A stretch of 64,000 nt of DNA, taken from JAJEFO01 sp965214325 (GTDB taxonomy: Bacteria; Pseudomonadota; Alphaproteobacteria; Rhodobacterales; Rhodobacteraceae). Positions 8,466-16,419 of the stretch are shown here, piece after piece. A program made the translations under genes and the position numbers. Numbering within the stretch: position 1 is the stretch's first letter; the number at the start of each line of letters is the position of its first letter. The stretch lies in contig CBDCBG010000006.1 in assembly GCA_965214325.1 (NCBI GenBank), forward strand, positions 2,108,001 to 2,172,000. Reading direction: 5' to 3'. Below the pieces are notes generated by a model. It worked only from the letters and a program-made list of their open reading frames with translations, was not told the origin of the DNA and searched no databases.

Positions 8466-8468
8466 AAC

Positions 8469-10376
8469 AACACCGACTGGTACAAATTGCTCGACCTGTG
8501 CGGATACACTGATACGCTGATCGGAGATGCCGACGGCATCTACGATCCCAAGTTGTTCAACGACAGGCTCTTGTTGGGACTCAAAGGTACATTCTCGGAG
8601 GCGGAGCTTCACATCTTGCGAGCCCGCCTCGACGGCGGGATCCGCAACAAGGCGGCCCGCGGCGAACTTTACCGGGGACAGCCGATCGGATTCGTCCGAG
8701 GCGACGCCAATGCCGAGATCCTGATCGATCCCGACGAGGCGATACAGGCGGCGATACGCTCCGTCTTCGACCGCTTTGCCGAGTTCGGATCGGTGCGCCG
8801 CGTCTGGTCCTGGTTCATGTCCGAGGGCCTGGACTTTCCGGTTCGCCGACACCTTGGAGCCGACGTCGCCTGGATCCCGCCGTCGTACGCCACGATCCAC
8901 CAGGTGCTGACCAATCCGGTCCATGCCGGCGCCTACGTGTACGGGAAGACACGGCGCGAACGCCATGTCGATGCCGCCGGTGCGGTGCGGATCCGCAGCC
9001 GCAAGCTGCCCAGATCGGAATGGAACGTCCTGATCCACGATCATCACCCGGGCTGCATCGACTGGCAAACCCACGAGGCGATACTCGAGCGCATTGCCGG
9101 CAACACGAGGCCACGGCCGCACGGCGGCGGCGGAGCTGTCCGCGAAGGCACGGCGTTGCTGCAGGGCATCGCCACCTGCGGCCAGTGCGGCCGCCGGCTG
9201 AGGACCCACTACCGGGGCCGGACCTCTTCGCCCGGCTATCATTGCCAGGGCAGGACGCTGGTCGAAGGGCGACACGATTCCTGCCTGACCATCGGCGCCG
9301 TGCAGATCGATCAGGCTGTCGCCGCGGCGGTGCTGGAGGCGATCCGGCCGGCAAGCCTTGAAGCAGCGCTCCTGGCTGCCGAACAGATCGAAACCGGTTG
9401 CGAGCAGGACCTTGAACAGTGGAGGCTGGCTGTCGAGCGGGCACGCTACGATGCCGAGCGCGCGGAACGCCGCTATCGGGCCGTCGAACCGGAGAACCGC
9501 CTTGTCGGACGCGGCCTTGAGGCGGAATGGGAACGCAGCCTGCTCGCGCTCGAAGACGCACAGGGGGAACTCGAGCGTCGGGCACGGGATCGGCCGCGCC
9601 AGCTCACTGACGCGGAGCGCGCCGCGATCCTGGCCCTGGGAAACGGTCTGCAACGCGCCTGGAATGCCTCCGGCACCACCATAAGGGACAGGAAGGAGCT
9701 GTTACGCACGGTGCTGGAAGAAGTCATCGTCACCGCGCCTCGCGGAGAATGCCGGGCTCAACTCACGCTGCGCTGGTGTGGCGGCCTGTTCACCGAAGCC
9801 GAGGTCGAGCGGCCCCGCAAGCGGCAGGCGACGATCCGCACGGATGACGACACGATCGACCTGGTCCGCCGCCTCGCGCAATTCCATCCCGATGACGTCA
9901 TTGCCGGCATCCTCAACCGCCAGGGCAAGACCACAGCCTACGGACATCGCTTCGACAAGACCCGTGTCCGGAATCTCCGAAACCACTGGAAAATCCAACG
10001 CTTCGACCCGGCAACACGGCCCGCCGACGCCGAACTGGTCACCGTCAAGCGGGCTGCCGAGATCCTTGGCGTCGCACCCTCGACAGTTCATGGATGGCTC
10101 AATGACGGATTCATCGACGGTGAGCAGACCACGCCGGGCGCACCGTGGCGCATTCGCATCACGGAGGCCTTCCGCCCCCAGTTCATGGAGCAGGCGCCAC
10201 CGGACTACGTGCCGATGCGCGAGGCCGTTCGCCGTCTCGGCGTATCCCGCCAGACCGTGTTGCAGCGTGCAAGGCACGGGGCGCTGGAGGCGGTGCACAT
10301 CCGTGCGGGCAGGAAGAAAGCATTGCGCATCAAGGTCGTGGACGATCAGCCACGCCTGTTCGAACAGCTTGAATGA
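8469..10376 (+). pseudogene. Large serine recombinase of the outer element, C-terminal 635 codons
   Basis: This continues the recombinase begun at 5626: NTDWYKLLDLCGYTDTLIGDADGIYDP completes the catalytic domain. Then come the recombinase domain (YATIHQVLTNPVHAGAYVYG), the zinc ribbon (CGQCGRRL) and a coiled-coil region. Two C-terminal HTH segments follow (TVKRAAEILGVAPSTVHGWL and MREAVRRLGVSRQTVLQRA). A TTG at 8463 could start a shortened protein, but it would lack the catalytic Ser and is not expected to recombine DNA. The stop at 10374-10376 is 13 bp before the detached ORF1 start. Confidence 0.85.
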
Positions 10377-10389
10377 GCCAGGGGGCAAT

Positions 10390-10405
10390 ATGAAGATGAC
10401 TCCAA
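10390..10405 (+). other. Detached start of outer-element ORF1 (SD, ATG and first codons)
   Basis: Directly after the recombinase stop comes AGGGGG, CAAT, then ATG AAG ATG ACT CC and the core AA at 10404-10405. Joined to the left end (AA then AGACCACACG, 5166 onward) the frame enters the ORF1 body (M-K-M-T-P-K-T-T-R). While integrated it reads a few codons of antisense RT gene instead. Confidence 0.75.
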
Positions 10406-11035
10406 GAATGCGCGGATGTCCGCGTCAAGAATCCAATTGATCTTGCGCTGCTCAATTCCGACCGTGAGCGCGTTGTGCGCCCCGCGGCCCGGCCGGAACC
10501 CGTAGCTGAATCCGGGAAACTCCGCCTCGTGGACTTGCGTCAGGATCACGTCCACAATCGCTTTCCGGACGATCCTGTCCTCCAGTGCCGCGATCCCGAG
10601 CGGTCGTGTCCCGCCGTCCGGCCTGGGCATCTCTGCCCGCCGAACCGGCGGCGCGCGGCACCCTCCCCTGTGCAGCCGTCCATGCAGGTCGATCAAACGA
10701 TCTTCCAGCCCTTCGGCATGCATGTCCCATGTCACGCCATCCACGCCGGCGGCTACGTCGCTCTTGAGCGAGTCGAACGCTTCCGCCAGCACGGGCACCG
10801 TGATGTGGTGCAGGAGCGCAACCAGACGCTCTTCCGGGTTTCTCTTCGCAGCCTGCCGTATCCGGTCGGCCTCCCGTGACAGGCTTGCCCGCTTCTGCGC
10901 GCGGCGCCTGCTTCGGCTTCCCGAATTTCCCTCGGCCCCAGCCCTTGGCTCCACCTGCTCCGCCGGGCGTTGCCGCCCTTTGTTCGCTGGTTTCAAAGCT
11001 GCCATGGACGGGTCTGACTTCTCCAGATCGTTCAT
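10406..11035 (-). pseudogene. ltrA: Group II intron reverse transcriptase/maturase, N-terminal part
   Basis: 210 codons from the ATG at 11035 to the insertion point. RT domains 0-2 are recognisable: GVDGVTWDMHAEGLEDRL, RPLGIAALEDRIVRKA, FSYGFRPGRGAHNAL, and the first metal-binding segment WILDADIRAF. After codon 210 the frame is diverted into the outer recombinase element. The remaining 284 codons are at 4311-5165. An SD (AAGGAGG) is about 14 nt upstream of 11035. Confidence 0.85.
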
Positions 11036-11428
11036 CTCGGTTCATGGAGTTCCTCCTTTGCGTTGCGGCCCCACACGACTGCGGGGCGATCTGAAGACCT
11101 CCCAGGTCCCGATGAAGTGCTTCTGCATGTGCCGTGGCTCTTCGACCCCGGGATGCCTTCCTTCGCCTCTCCAATGCGGCTTGGAAGTGTTGCCTTCGAC
11201 CAGAGGGACAATCTCGGCGCATCCGGCTTTTCCGATTCCGAGGCTCAGTGGCCCGGCCCATGCATGCCGCTGCCGACGCTTCACCCGACACCTCACGATG
11301 TCCGGCGCACGGCTCGCGGTGAAAGTTGGCGGTTGCCCTTTGTTGGGTAGGCTGCTGGCGCGCGCGTCCTTAGGTGGAGGCTTTTCCGGTCCCGCTCTTT
11401 CGATTGCGGGCGGGTGCGCAGTTCCACC

Positions 11429-12267
11429 ATAGACCACGTTTCCAGCGGCCCCCCTAAAATTCCGTACGTCCGGTTTTCCCGGGTACGGCTTCAAGCATCG
11501 GGCACCGCAAAGTTGAGATAGGGCCTTCCGCATGCTGCAACAGGTTAAGGCTGACCCAGCCATACTCTGTCCGCCGCAGGCGTTTACCCTATCCGTAGGC
11601 GACAGGCTGACGCCACTCTACATCGGTTTCTGAGCACCGACACCATGACGCCGGACTTGTAGCCACCCGAACCCAGAGGTCCTCGCTCAGAGTGGGTTGT
11701 GTTGTCCCACCCATCGTCGCTTAATCGACCTCATCCGCCAGTGAAAGATACTCCGCGCCATTTCCCGTTTACGGTTATAGGTTTGGTCTTTGACATTCAT
11801 GGGTCATCCTGTCTGTTCCTTTCACCTTCCGATCTTTCACCGCTGAACTTTCCCGAATTGCCGCCGTCTATACGTCGGGGGACCCAATGCGTGCTTTCCT
11901 CAGTTCTTCCGCATCGGTTCTAGCCATCAGGTAGAAAGGAAGCCCTTGGCGTCCCCATTTGCCCCACAAATCAGCTTCATGTGGGAGTCCCATTTCGTCG
12001 CTTCAAACAATCGTTCGCTTTCGCTACGGCCCTCCGGTTTGCTCGCCACCCTGGCTGACCAGACCAGGTCAATAGACTGGCCTACGGTGACTTTGTACTT
12101 CCCAGCTCGCTGTGCACAGATCTCTCTGCGTTCAGTGGGATATGCTACGGCGCCAAACTGAGAATTGCGCCGACAGGACTTTCACCTGCGAGTTCAACAG
12201 CTAGATTCGCTGCACCCTTCCTGCGGGACTTTCACCCGCTGCACATTCACCAGTTGGCCTGGCGCAC
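11429..12267 (-). ncRNA. Group II intron 2, ORF-less
   Basis: On the minus strand the 5' end is GTGCGCCAGG at 12267, followed within 130 nt by two GTGAAAGTCC boxes typical of domain I. Domain V is at 11458-11491 (starts AAGCCGTACCCGGG, ends GGACGTACGGAATT). Domain VI follows and the 3' end is near 11429 (GTCTAT). No RT frame is present, so the 0.84-kb intron would need a maturase in trans. It abuts tnpA fragment 2 at 12268. The 118 bp between its 3' end and the 5' end of intron 1 (11311-11428) are unassigned. Confidence 0.7.
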
Positions 12268-13207
12268 CCCTCTCTCGGCGACCATCCCGTCAGGCGAAAC
12301 GTCCGGCACGAACGCCAGCCCTCGCGATGCATCGTTCGGGGCCGTCTTCCTTCGGGCCGGAGCATGTGCAGCAGGCAGAAGACATTGCCACGTGGGCCTC
12401 GTTCGCGACGGATCACGGCGTCAGGATTGTCGAGACGCTCGTTGCGGAACCGCGAAGGCTCCGCCTGGCGTTGCCGGGCGTCGACACGATCGAGCGCCTC
12501 CCCTTGAAGGGCCGCGCACGCGCGGCGGGAGGCTGCCGCTGCGGGCCCTGTCGCCAGAGCGGCGCGGCAGGCTGCAGAGGCTTCCGGCGAACGACCCACC
12601 CGTTGGGCAAGCGCGGCTCGCCTGGTTGCGCGGCTTTCCGCATTCGACGAGCCCCGCCAGCATGACCGCGCTTCCGGACCGTCCGAGATGTCCGCGATCA
12701 TCGGACTGGCCGCGAGACCTCGGGCAGGGCCTTCACCCGGGCCGGCTGCTCGAGTTCGCGCGCGAAGGCGCCGTGGCGCCCGCGAGTTTGCCGAACGATT
12801 TTGGCGAGCGGCGGCGGATTGCAACGCCGGCAGCGCGGATGACGGATTCATCCATCGCGATCACCGACGCGACCATCGCCATGTTCGAGCGGCTGACCGG
12901 CCAGCCGTTCTCAAGATCCCGCAACCGCCAGGAGGAGGTTTGGCGCATGGGCAAGGCACGGGTCGGCAAGCCGATGCGGCTCTTCGGCTCTGCCATTGAT
13001 GCCATGGCCCGCGCCCGGGAACCGGGGCAGGATCCCTTTGCCGCGCTTGATGCGGAAATCGGTCGGGACAGGCTCTTGGGCACCCGGGATGAAATCGCCG
13101 GCTTCGGGGAACCGGCCACCAGTGACCCGCTTTCCCTGGCGGCCGGGCGCCATGCCTGCATGCGCAGGTTCGCTCCTGCCTTTCTTGAAGCCTTCCAGTT
13201 CAATGCC
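12268..13207 (+). pseudogene. tnpA: Tn3-family transposase TnpA, fragment 2
   Basis: Continues the transposase after the intron. One frame gives FGPEHVQQAEDIATWASF and RLRLALPGVDTIERLPLKG. Other frames give HPGRLLEFAREGAVAPASL, ITDATIAMFERLTGQPF and DPLSLAAGRHACMRRFAPAFLEAFQFNAT. At least two frameshifts and degenerate stretches show that it is dead. It ends at the IS66 insertion (8-bp duplication ACCGATGC at 13208-13215), and fragment 3 resumes directly after the second copy. Confidence 0.75.
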
Positions 13208-13328
13208 ACCGATGCGTAAGCGGTTAAAGTACGACGTCGAGGCCCGATCCGGGCCGGATTTGCGTTTGACATCATAGCCTGCCCGTTCTAGTGATCTGCC
13301 GTCGGTGCGAATCACTTCGGAGGCGGCG

Positions 13329-13994
13329 ATGGCGGAATGGTATGGATCCAAGGGGACGACCGGGCTCTCGCAGGCAATCGTGAGCGCCATGCCCGCGCAT
13401 GACCTGTTCATCGAATCGCACTTGGGTGGCGGCGCGATCATGAAGCGCAAGCCGCCCGCGCAGCGCAGCATCGGCATCGACCTCAACCGCCGCGCGATTG
13501 ACAGCTTCAGATGCGACTACCCCGTCGAGCTCCATCATGGCTGCGCCCACCGCTTCCTGTCCGGCTTCGACTTCCAGGGCCGCGAGCTGGTCTACTGCGA
13601 CCCGCCCTACGTGCAGTCGACGCGCAGGTCGCAGCGCCGCTACCGCTTCGACTACACGGACGAGGACCATGTCGCGCTCCTCGGCATCCTGAAGTCGCTG
13701 CCGTGCCAGGTGATGGTCTCCGGCTATCCTTCGGCGCTCTACGACGCGCACCTGGACGGCTGGCGCTCGCTCGAGGTCCAGGTCAACAACCAGGCCTGCG
13801 TCGTCACCGAGAAGCTGTGGTTCAACTTCGCGCCGGGCCGGCCGCACTGGCACGCCTGTGCGGGCAGGAACTTCACCGACCGCCAGCGCATCAAGCGCAA
13901 CGCAGAGAGGTGGGCGCGGCGCTACCGGGCGATGCCGCCGGGCGAGCGGCTCGCGGTGCTGGCGGCGGTCATGGCCGTCGAGGCCGGGGAATGA
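13329..13994 (+). CDS. DNA adenine methylase (D12 class), IS66 passenger
   Basis: 221 aa from the ATG at 13329, which follows GGAGG (a GTG at 13305 would add 8 aa). The SAM-binding motif region is WYGSKG near the N-terminus and SHLGGGAIM. The catalytic motif IV is DPPY (ELVYCDPPYVQS). This is the order of Dam-type N6-adenine methylases. No restriction endonuclease is nearby, so it is an orphan carried between the left repeat and tnpC, whose ATG overlaps the methylase stop (ATGA at 13991-13994). It may adjust transposition or expression by methylating the element, or protect it (inference). Recognition site unknown. Confidence 0.8.
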   Translation: MAEWYGSKGTTGLSQAIVSAMPAHDLFIESHLGGGAIMKRKPPAQRSIGIDLNRRAIDSFRCDYPVELHHGCAHRFLSGFDFQGRELVYCDPPYVQSTRRSQRRYRFDYTDEDHVALLGILKSLPCQVMVSGYPSALYDAHLDGWRSLEVQVNNQACVVTEKLWFNFAPGRPHWHACAGRNFTDRQRIKRNAERWARRYRAMPPGERLAVLAAVMAVEAGE

Positions 13995-16042
13995 ACGCGT
14001 CGTCCAATGTTCGCGAGGTCGAGGATCTGGGCCGGGACCTGTCCCGTCTGCTCGGGGACGGCACCCTGCCGCCGGAGGCCGAGGAGGCGCTCCGGTCGCT
14101 GATCGGGCTTTCGGGACGGCTGGCGTCGGACAACGCCGAGCTGGCCGCGACGATCGCGGCACAGGAAGGGCGGATCGCCGAGTTCGTGACGCAGATCGCC
14201 GCTCTCACCGCCCAGATCGTCCAGCTGCAACGCGACCTGTACGGCTCGCGCTCGGAGCGGCGCAAGGATGGCGTGGCTGGATCCGAAGGCAGTGACGGGA
14301 CCGACGGCCAGGACAGCCGCCGCGGCGGCAAGGCCGGCCGCAGAAAGGATCGCGGCGACGCGGTCAGCGACACCGGGCTGCGCTTCGGCGCGGACGCCCC
14401 GGTGATCGACATCACCGTGCCGCCGCCCGAGATAGAGGGCCTGTCGGAGGACGACTACGAGGTGATCTCGGAGCGCGTCCACTGCCGGGTCGCCGCGCTC
14501 GACTGGCGGCACGTGGTCATCCGCTACCGCTACCTCAAGGCGAAGATCCGCAAGACCGGCGCCCTCGTCAGCGCCCCGGCCCGCGAGAGCGTGTTCAAGA
14601 ACAGTGCCGCCGACGTCTCGTTCGTCGCCGGAATGCTCATCGACAAGTTCCTTTGGCACCTGCCTCTGCACCGCCAGCACCAGATGCTGGCCGCCGGAGG
14701 CATCACCGTGAACCGGGGCTCTCTGAGCCAGTGGGCCAACCGGGCGATCGCGCTCCTGAAGCCGGTCCACGACGCGCAGTGGCGTTCGGTGCTGGAAAGC
14801 GCCGTGATCCAGATGGACGAGACGCCGATCCGGGCCGGACGGCACCCGGGCAAGCCCGGAAGCATGAAGAAGGGCTGCTTCTGGCCGATGCTCGGCGACC
14901 GGGGCGAGGTGGTGTTCCCCTTCGCCGCCTCCCGCCGGCACGAGCATGCGGCCGAGTTCCTCGGCGAGTATTCCGGAACCCTCGTGAGCGACGGCTACGG
15001 CGCCTACGAGGCCTATGTCGCGGCGCGCGGCGGCGCGGTCACCCATCAGGGCTGCTGGACCCATTCTCGCCGCAATTTCTGGGAGCAGAAGGACAATCAC
15101 CCGGAGATGGCCGGGGAAGCGCTGAAGCTGATCGGCGCCATCTACCGGATCGAGAAGGAGATCGACGGCCGGCCGCGGGCCGAGCGGCTGGTCGCGCGGC
15201 GGACCCGGTCGCGCAAGGCGGTCGACAGGATCTGGGACTGGTGCGAGCGGACGCTGGAGGATCCGGCGCTGACGCCGAAGCACCCGGTCCGCAAGGCGAT
15301 CGGCTACGCCGTCGAGCGAAGGGCCACGCTCGAGGTGTTCCTGGGCGACCCGGACGTGCCGCCGGACACCAACCAGGTCGAGAACAAGTTGCGCGGCGCC
15401 AAGCTCGGCCAGCGGAATTGGATGTTCGCGTGGACCGAGATCGGCGGAGAGTTCATAGGGATCATGAACGCCATGCTCGCCACCTGCCGGATGCAGGACG
15501 TCGATCCCCGCGTCTGGTTGACCGACGTCCTGCTGCGCATCGACACCCATCCGGCCAGCCGGATCGAAGAACTGACGCCGAGGCGGTGGAAGACGCTGTT
15601 CGCCGACAGCCCGATGACGTCCGACGTCGCGGCCGTCACGGCGGGCAGGCTTCACGCCGCCGCGACCGGGGCGGGACAGCGCTTGCGGTGGCGCCGGACG
15701 GTGATGTCGATCCCGTCCAGAAGCGCAGAGAGCTCGGTCCGCGACAGCGACAGCGACTTCCGTCCCCGTGCCAGCGCCGGGGGCGACGCGAACAGGCCCT
15801 GCTCCAGGCGCTTGGCCCAGATGAAGAACCCGCCATGCTCGAAGCCGAGCACCTTCACCATCGTCCGGCGGCGGTTGACGAACACGTACCAGCGCCCGCT
15901 GGCCGGGTTCTCCCCGAGATGGGTCGCGACCAGCGCGCCCAGTCCGTCGAAGCTGCGGCGCATGTCCGCCGGTTCCGTCGACAGCCAGATGCCGCCCGCC
16001 GGCCAGCCGCTGAGCATCAGGACCGCCGCAGACGGAGCGTGA
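13991..16042 (+). CDS. tnpC: IS66-family transposase TnpC
   Basis: A 683-codon frame. It has an N-terminal leucine-zipper-like coiled coil (residues about 40-85, ending SRSERRKDG) and a zinc-finger/HTH region. The DDE domain includes VIQMDETPI and LVSDGYGAYEAY, and the C-terminal Glu region includes DTNQVENKLRGAKLGQRNWMF. Homology fades after about residue 540 (ELTPRRWKTLF, near 15600). The remaining 130 or so codons are antisense to tnpB and probably are not conserved protein, although no earlier stop occurs. Translation is likely coupled to the methylase. Confidence 0.9.
   Translation: MNASSNVREVEDLGRDLSRLLGDGTLPPEAEEALRSLIGLSGRLASDNAELAATIAAQEGRIAEFVTQIAALTAQIVQLQRDLYGSRSERRKDGVAGSEGSDGTDGQDSRRGGKAGRRKDRGDAVSDTGLRFGADAPVIDITVPPPEIEGLSEDDYEVISERVHCRVAALDWRHVVIRYRYLKAKIRKTGALVSAPARESVFKNSAADVSFVAGMLIDKFLWHLPLHRQHQMLAAGGITVNRGSLSQWANRAIALLKPVHDAQWRSVLESAVIQMDETPIRAGRHPGKPGSMKKGCFWPMLGDRGEVVFPFAASRRHEHAAEFLGEYSGTLVSDGYGAYEAYVAARGGAVTHQGCWTHSRRNFWEQKDNHPEMAGEALKLIGAIYRIEKEIDGRPRAERLVARRTRSRKAVDRIWDWCERTLEDPALTPKHPVRKAIGYAVERRATLEVFLGDPDVPPDTNQVENKLRGAKLGQRNWMFAWTEIGGEFIGIMNAMLATCRMQDVDPRVWLTDVLLRIDTHPASRIEELTPRRWKTLFADSPMTSDVAAVTAGRLHAAATGAGQRLRWRRTVMSIPSRSAESSVRDSDSDFRPRASAGGDANRPCSRRLAQMKNPPCSKPSTFTIVRRRLTNTYQRPLAGFSPRWVATSAPSPSKLRRMSAGSVDSQMPPAGQPLSIRTAADGA
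15652..16017 (-). CDS. tnpB: IS66 accessory protein TnpB
   Basis: 121 aa from the ATG at 16017, which overlaps the tnpA stop (ATGA). It contains the family core: DMRRSFDGLGALV, YVFVNRRRTMVKVL, and GGFFIWAKRLEQGLF. TnpB is needed with TnpA and TnpC for IS66 transposition. It is encoded against the 3' part of the tnpC frame, which is unusual, since IS66 normally has tnpA-tnpB-tnpC in one direction. Confidence 0.9.
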   Translation of the reverse strand: MLSGWPAGGIWLSTEPADMRRSFDGLGALVATHLGENPASGRWYVFVNRRRTMVKVLGFEHGGFFIWAKRLEQGLFASPPALARGRKSLSLSRTELSALLDGIDITVRRHRKRCPAPVAAA

Positions 16043-16316
16043 CCCCGTCGCCGAGCGACAGCTCGACGTCCCAGCCCCGTTCCGTCCCCGCCGCGATCTC
16101 GACGAAGCCGCGCCTGCCCGCGGTCGCCCGGCCGGCCAGGCCGCGCTTGCGGCGCCAGCTCTGGAACGACTTCACCGACACCCCGCGGGACTCGCAGAAG
16201 CTGACCTGAGAACCGTCCCAGCGCTCGAAATCCTCCATCAAGGTCTGCCACTCGGCCTCGCTCCGGTTCTTGCGGACGGGGCGGGCAGCGCCCGTCGCCA
16301 ATGCATCGTTTGTCAT
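16017..16316 (-). CDS. tnpA: IS66 accessory protein TnpA
   Basis: 99 aa. The N-terminal HTH-like segment is EWQTLMEDFERWDGSQVSFCESRGVSVKSFQSWRRK (residues about 22-57), and the C-terminal beta region is VELSLGDGVTLRLRR, as in IS66 Orf1 proteins. It starts 95 bp inside the right terminal repeat and is coupled to tnpB by a 4-bp overlap. Confidence 0.85.
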   Translation of the reverse strand: MTNDALATGAARPVRKNRSEAEWQTLMEDFERWDGSQVSFCESRGVSVKSFQSWRRKRGLAGRATAGRRGFVEIAAGTERGWDVELSLGDGVTLRLRRS

Positions 16317-16419
16317 GAAGAAACTCCGATCAGGATCAATGGATCGGATGCTCTCGCGCGAGGGCCGACGAAATCAAGACGCAAGCAGAACGCCGTCCTT
16401 TAACCGCTTACACCGATGC

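Larger units (their letters stand above)
5923..8467 (-). mobile_element. Inner large-serine-recombinase element, nested in the outer recombinase gene
   Basis: About 2.54 kb, oriented opposite to its host element. The dinucleotide AA (in the longer chance match GAAC) is at 5923-5924 and 8466-8467. Deleting one copy plus the element restores the codons of SRLARN-NTDWYKLL in the outer recombinase. It carries ORF1 (8002-8465), a small ORF (7992-8162) and an intact recombinase (5957-8005). As in the outer element, the ORF1 start codon and SD lie at the far end (5938), downstream of the recombinase stop. Confidence 0.85.
5164..10405 (+). mobile_element. Outer large-serine-recombinase element, inserted in the intron RT gene
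   Basis: The element is bounded by the dinucleotide AA at 5164-5165 and 10404-10405. Deleting it leaves a single AA and rejoins the RT frame exactly (TTC TTC GAT at the join). It carries ORF1, a small overlapping ORF and a large serine recombinase, all on the plus strand, and is about 2.7 kb once the nested inner element is subtracted. There are no terminal inverted repeats and the shared core is only 2 bp, as expected for serine-integrase crossover. Its first gene spans the end joint (see 5166-5629 and 10390-10405). Confidence 0.85.
4261..11310 (-). mobile_element. Group II intron 1 with reverse transcriptase, split by a 5.2-kb insertion
   Basis: Reading the minus strand, the likely 5' end is GTGCGCCGGA at 11310 (group II consensus GTGYG). 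The RT coding region starts at 11035 and is interrupted at 10406. It resumes at 5165, and domain V is at 4294-4326. The 3' end, CCTAC, is at 4261, directly against the tnpA fragment. Taking out 5166-10405 gives an intron of about 1.8 kb with a 494-codon RT. The intron lies antisense to the Tn3 tnpA. The 5' end is the least certain point, since about 118 bp of unassigned sequence separate it from the second intron. Confidence 0.75.
13216..16411. mobile_element. IS66-family element with DNA methylase passenger
   Basis: The 14-bp perfect terminal inverted repeats are GTAAGCGGTTAAAG at the left (13216) and its complement ending at 16411. They are flanked by the 8-bp direct repeat ACCGATGC (13208-13215 and 16412-16419), the size used by IS66. 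Contents: a Dam-like methylase and tnpC on the plus strand, tnpB and tnpA on the minus strand. All four frames are open, so the element looks recent and possibly functional. It interrupts the Tn3 tnpA remnant. Confidence 0.9.

Noticed and set aside
8340..9653. 437-aa minus-strand frame
   Set aside because: Shadow of the outer recombinase C-terminal part.
4311..11035. Retron or diversity-generating retroelement
   Set aside because: The RT has the intron maturase domain and is followed by domain V; no template repeat or variable gene.
13329..13994. Restriction-modification system
   Set aside because: No endonuclease or specificity gene within the IS66 element or next to it; an orphan methylase fits better.
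13922..15655. 577-aa minus-strand frame across tnpC
   Set aside because: Antisense shadow of tnpC with low-complexity, Arg/Pro-rich composition.
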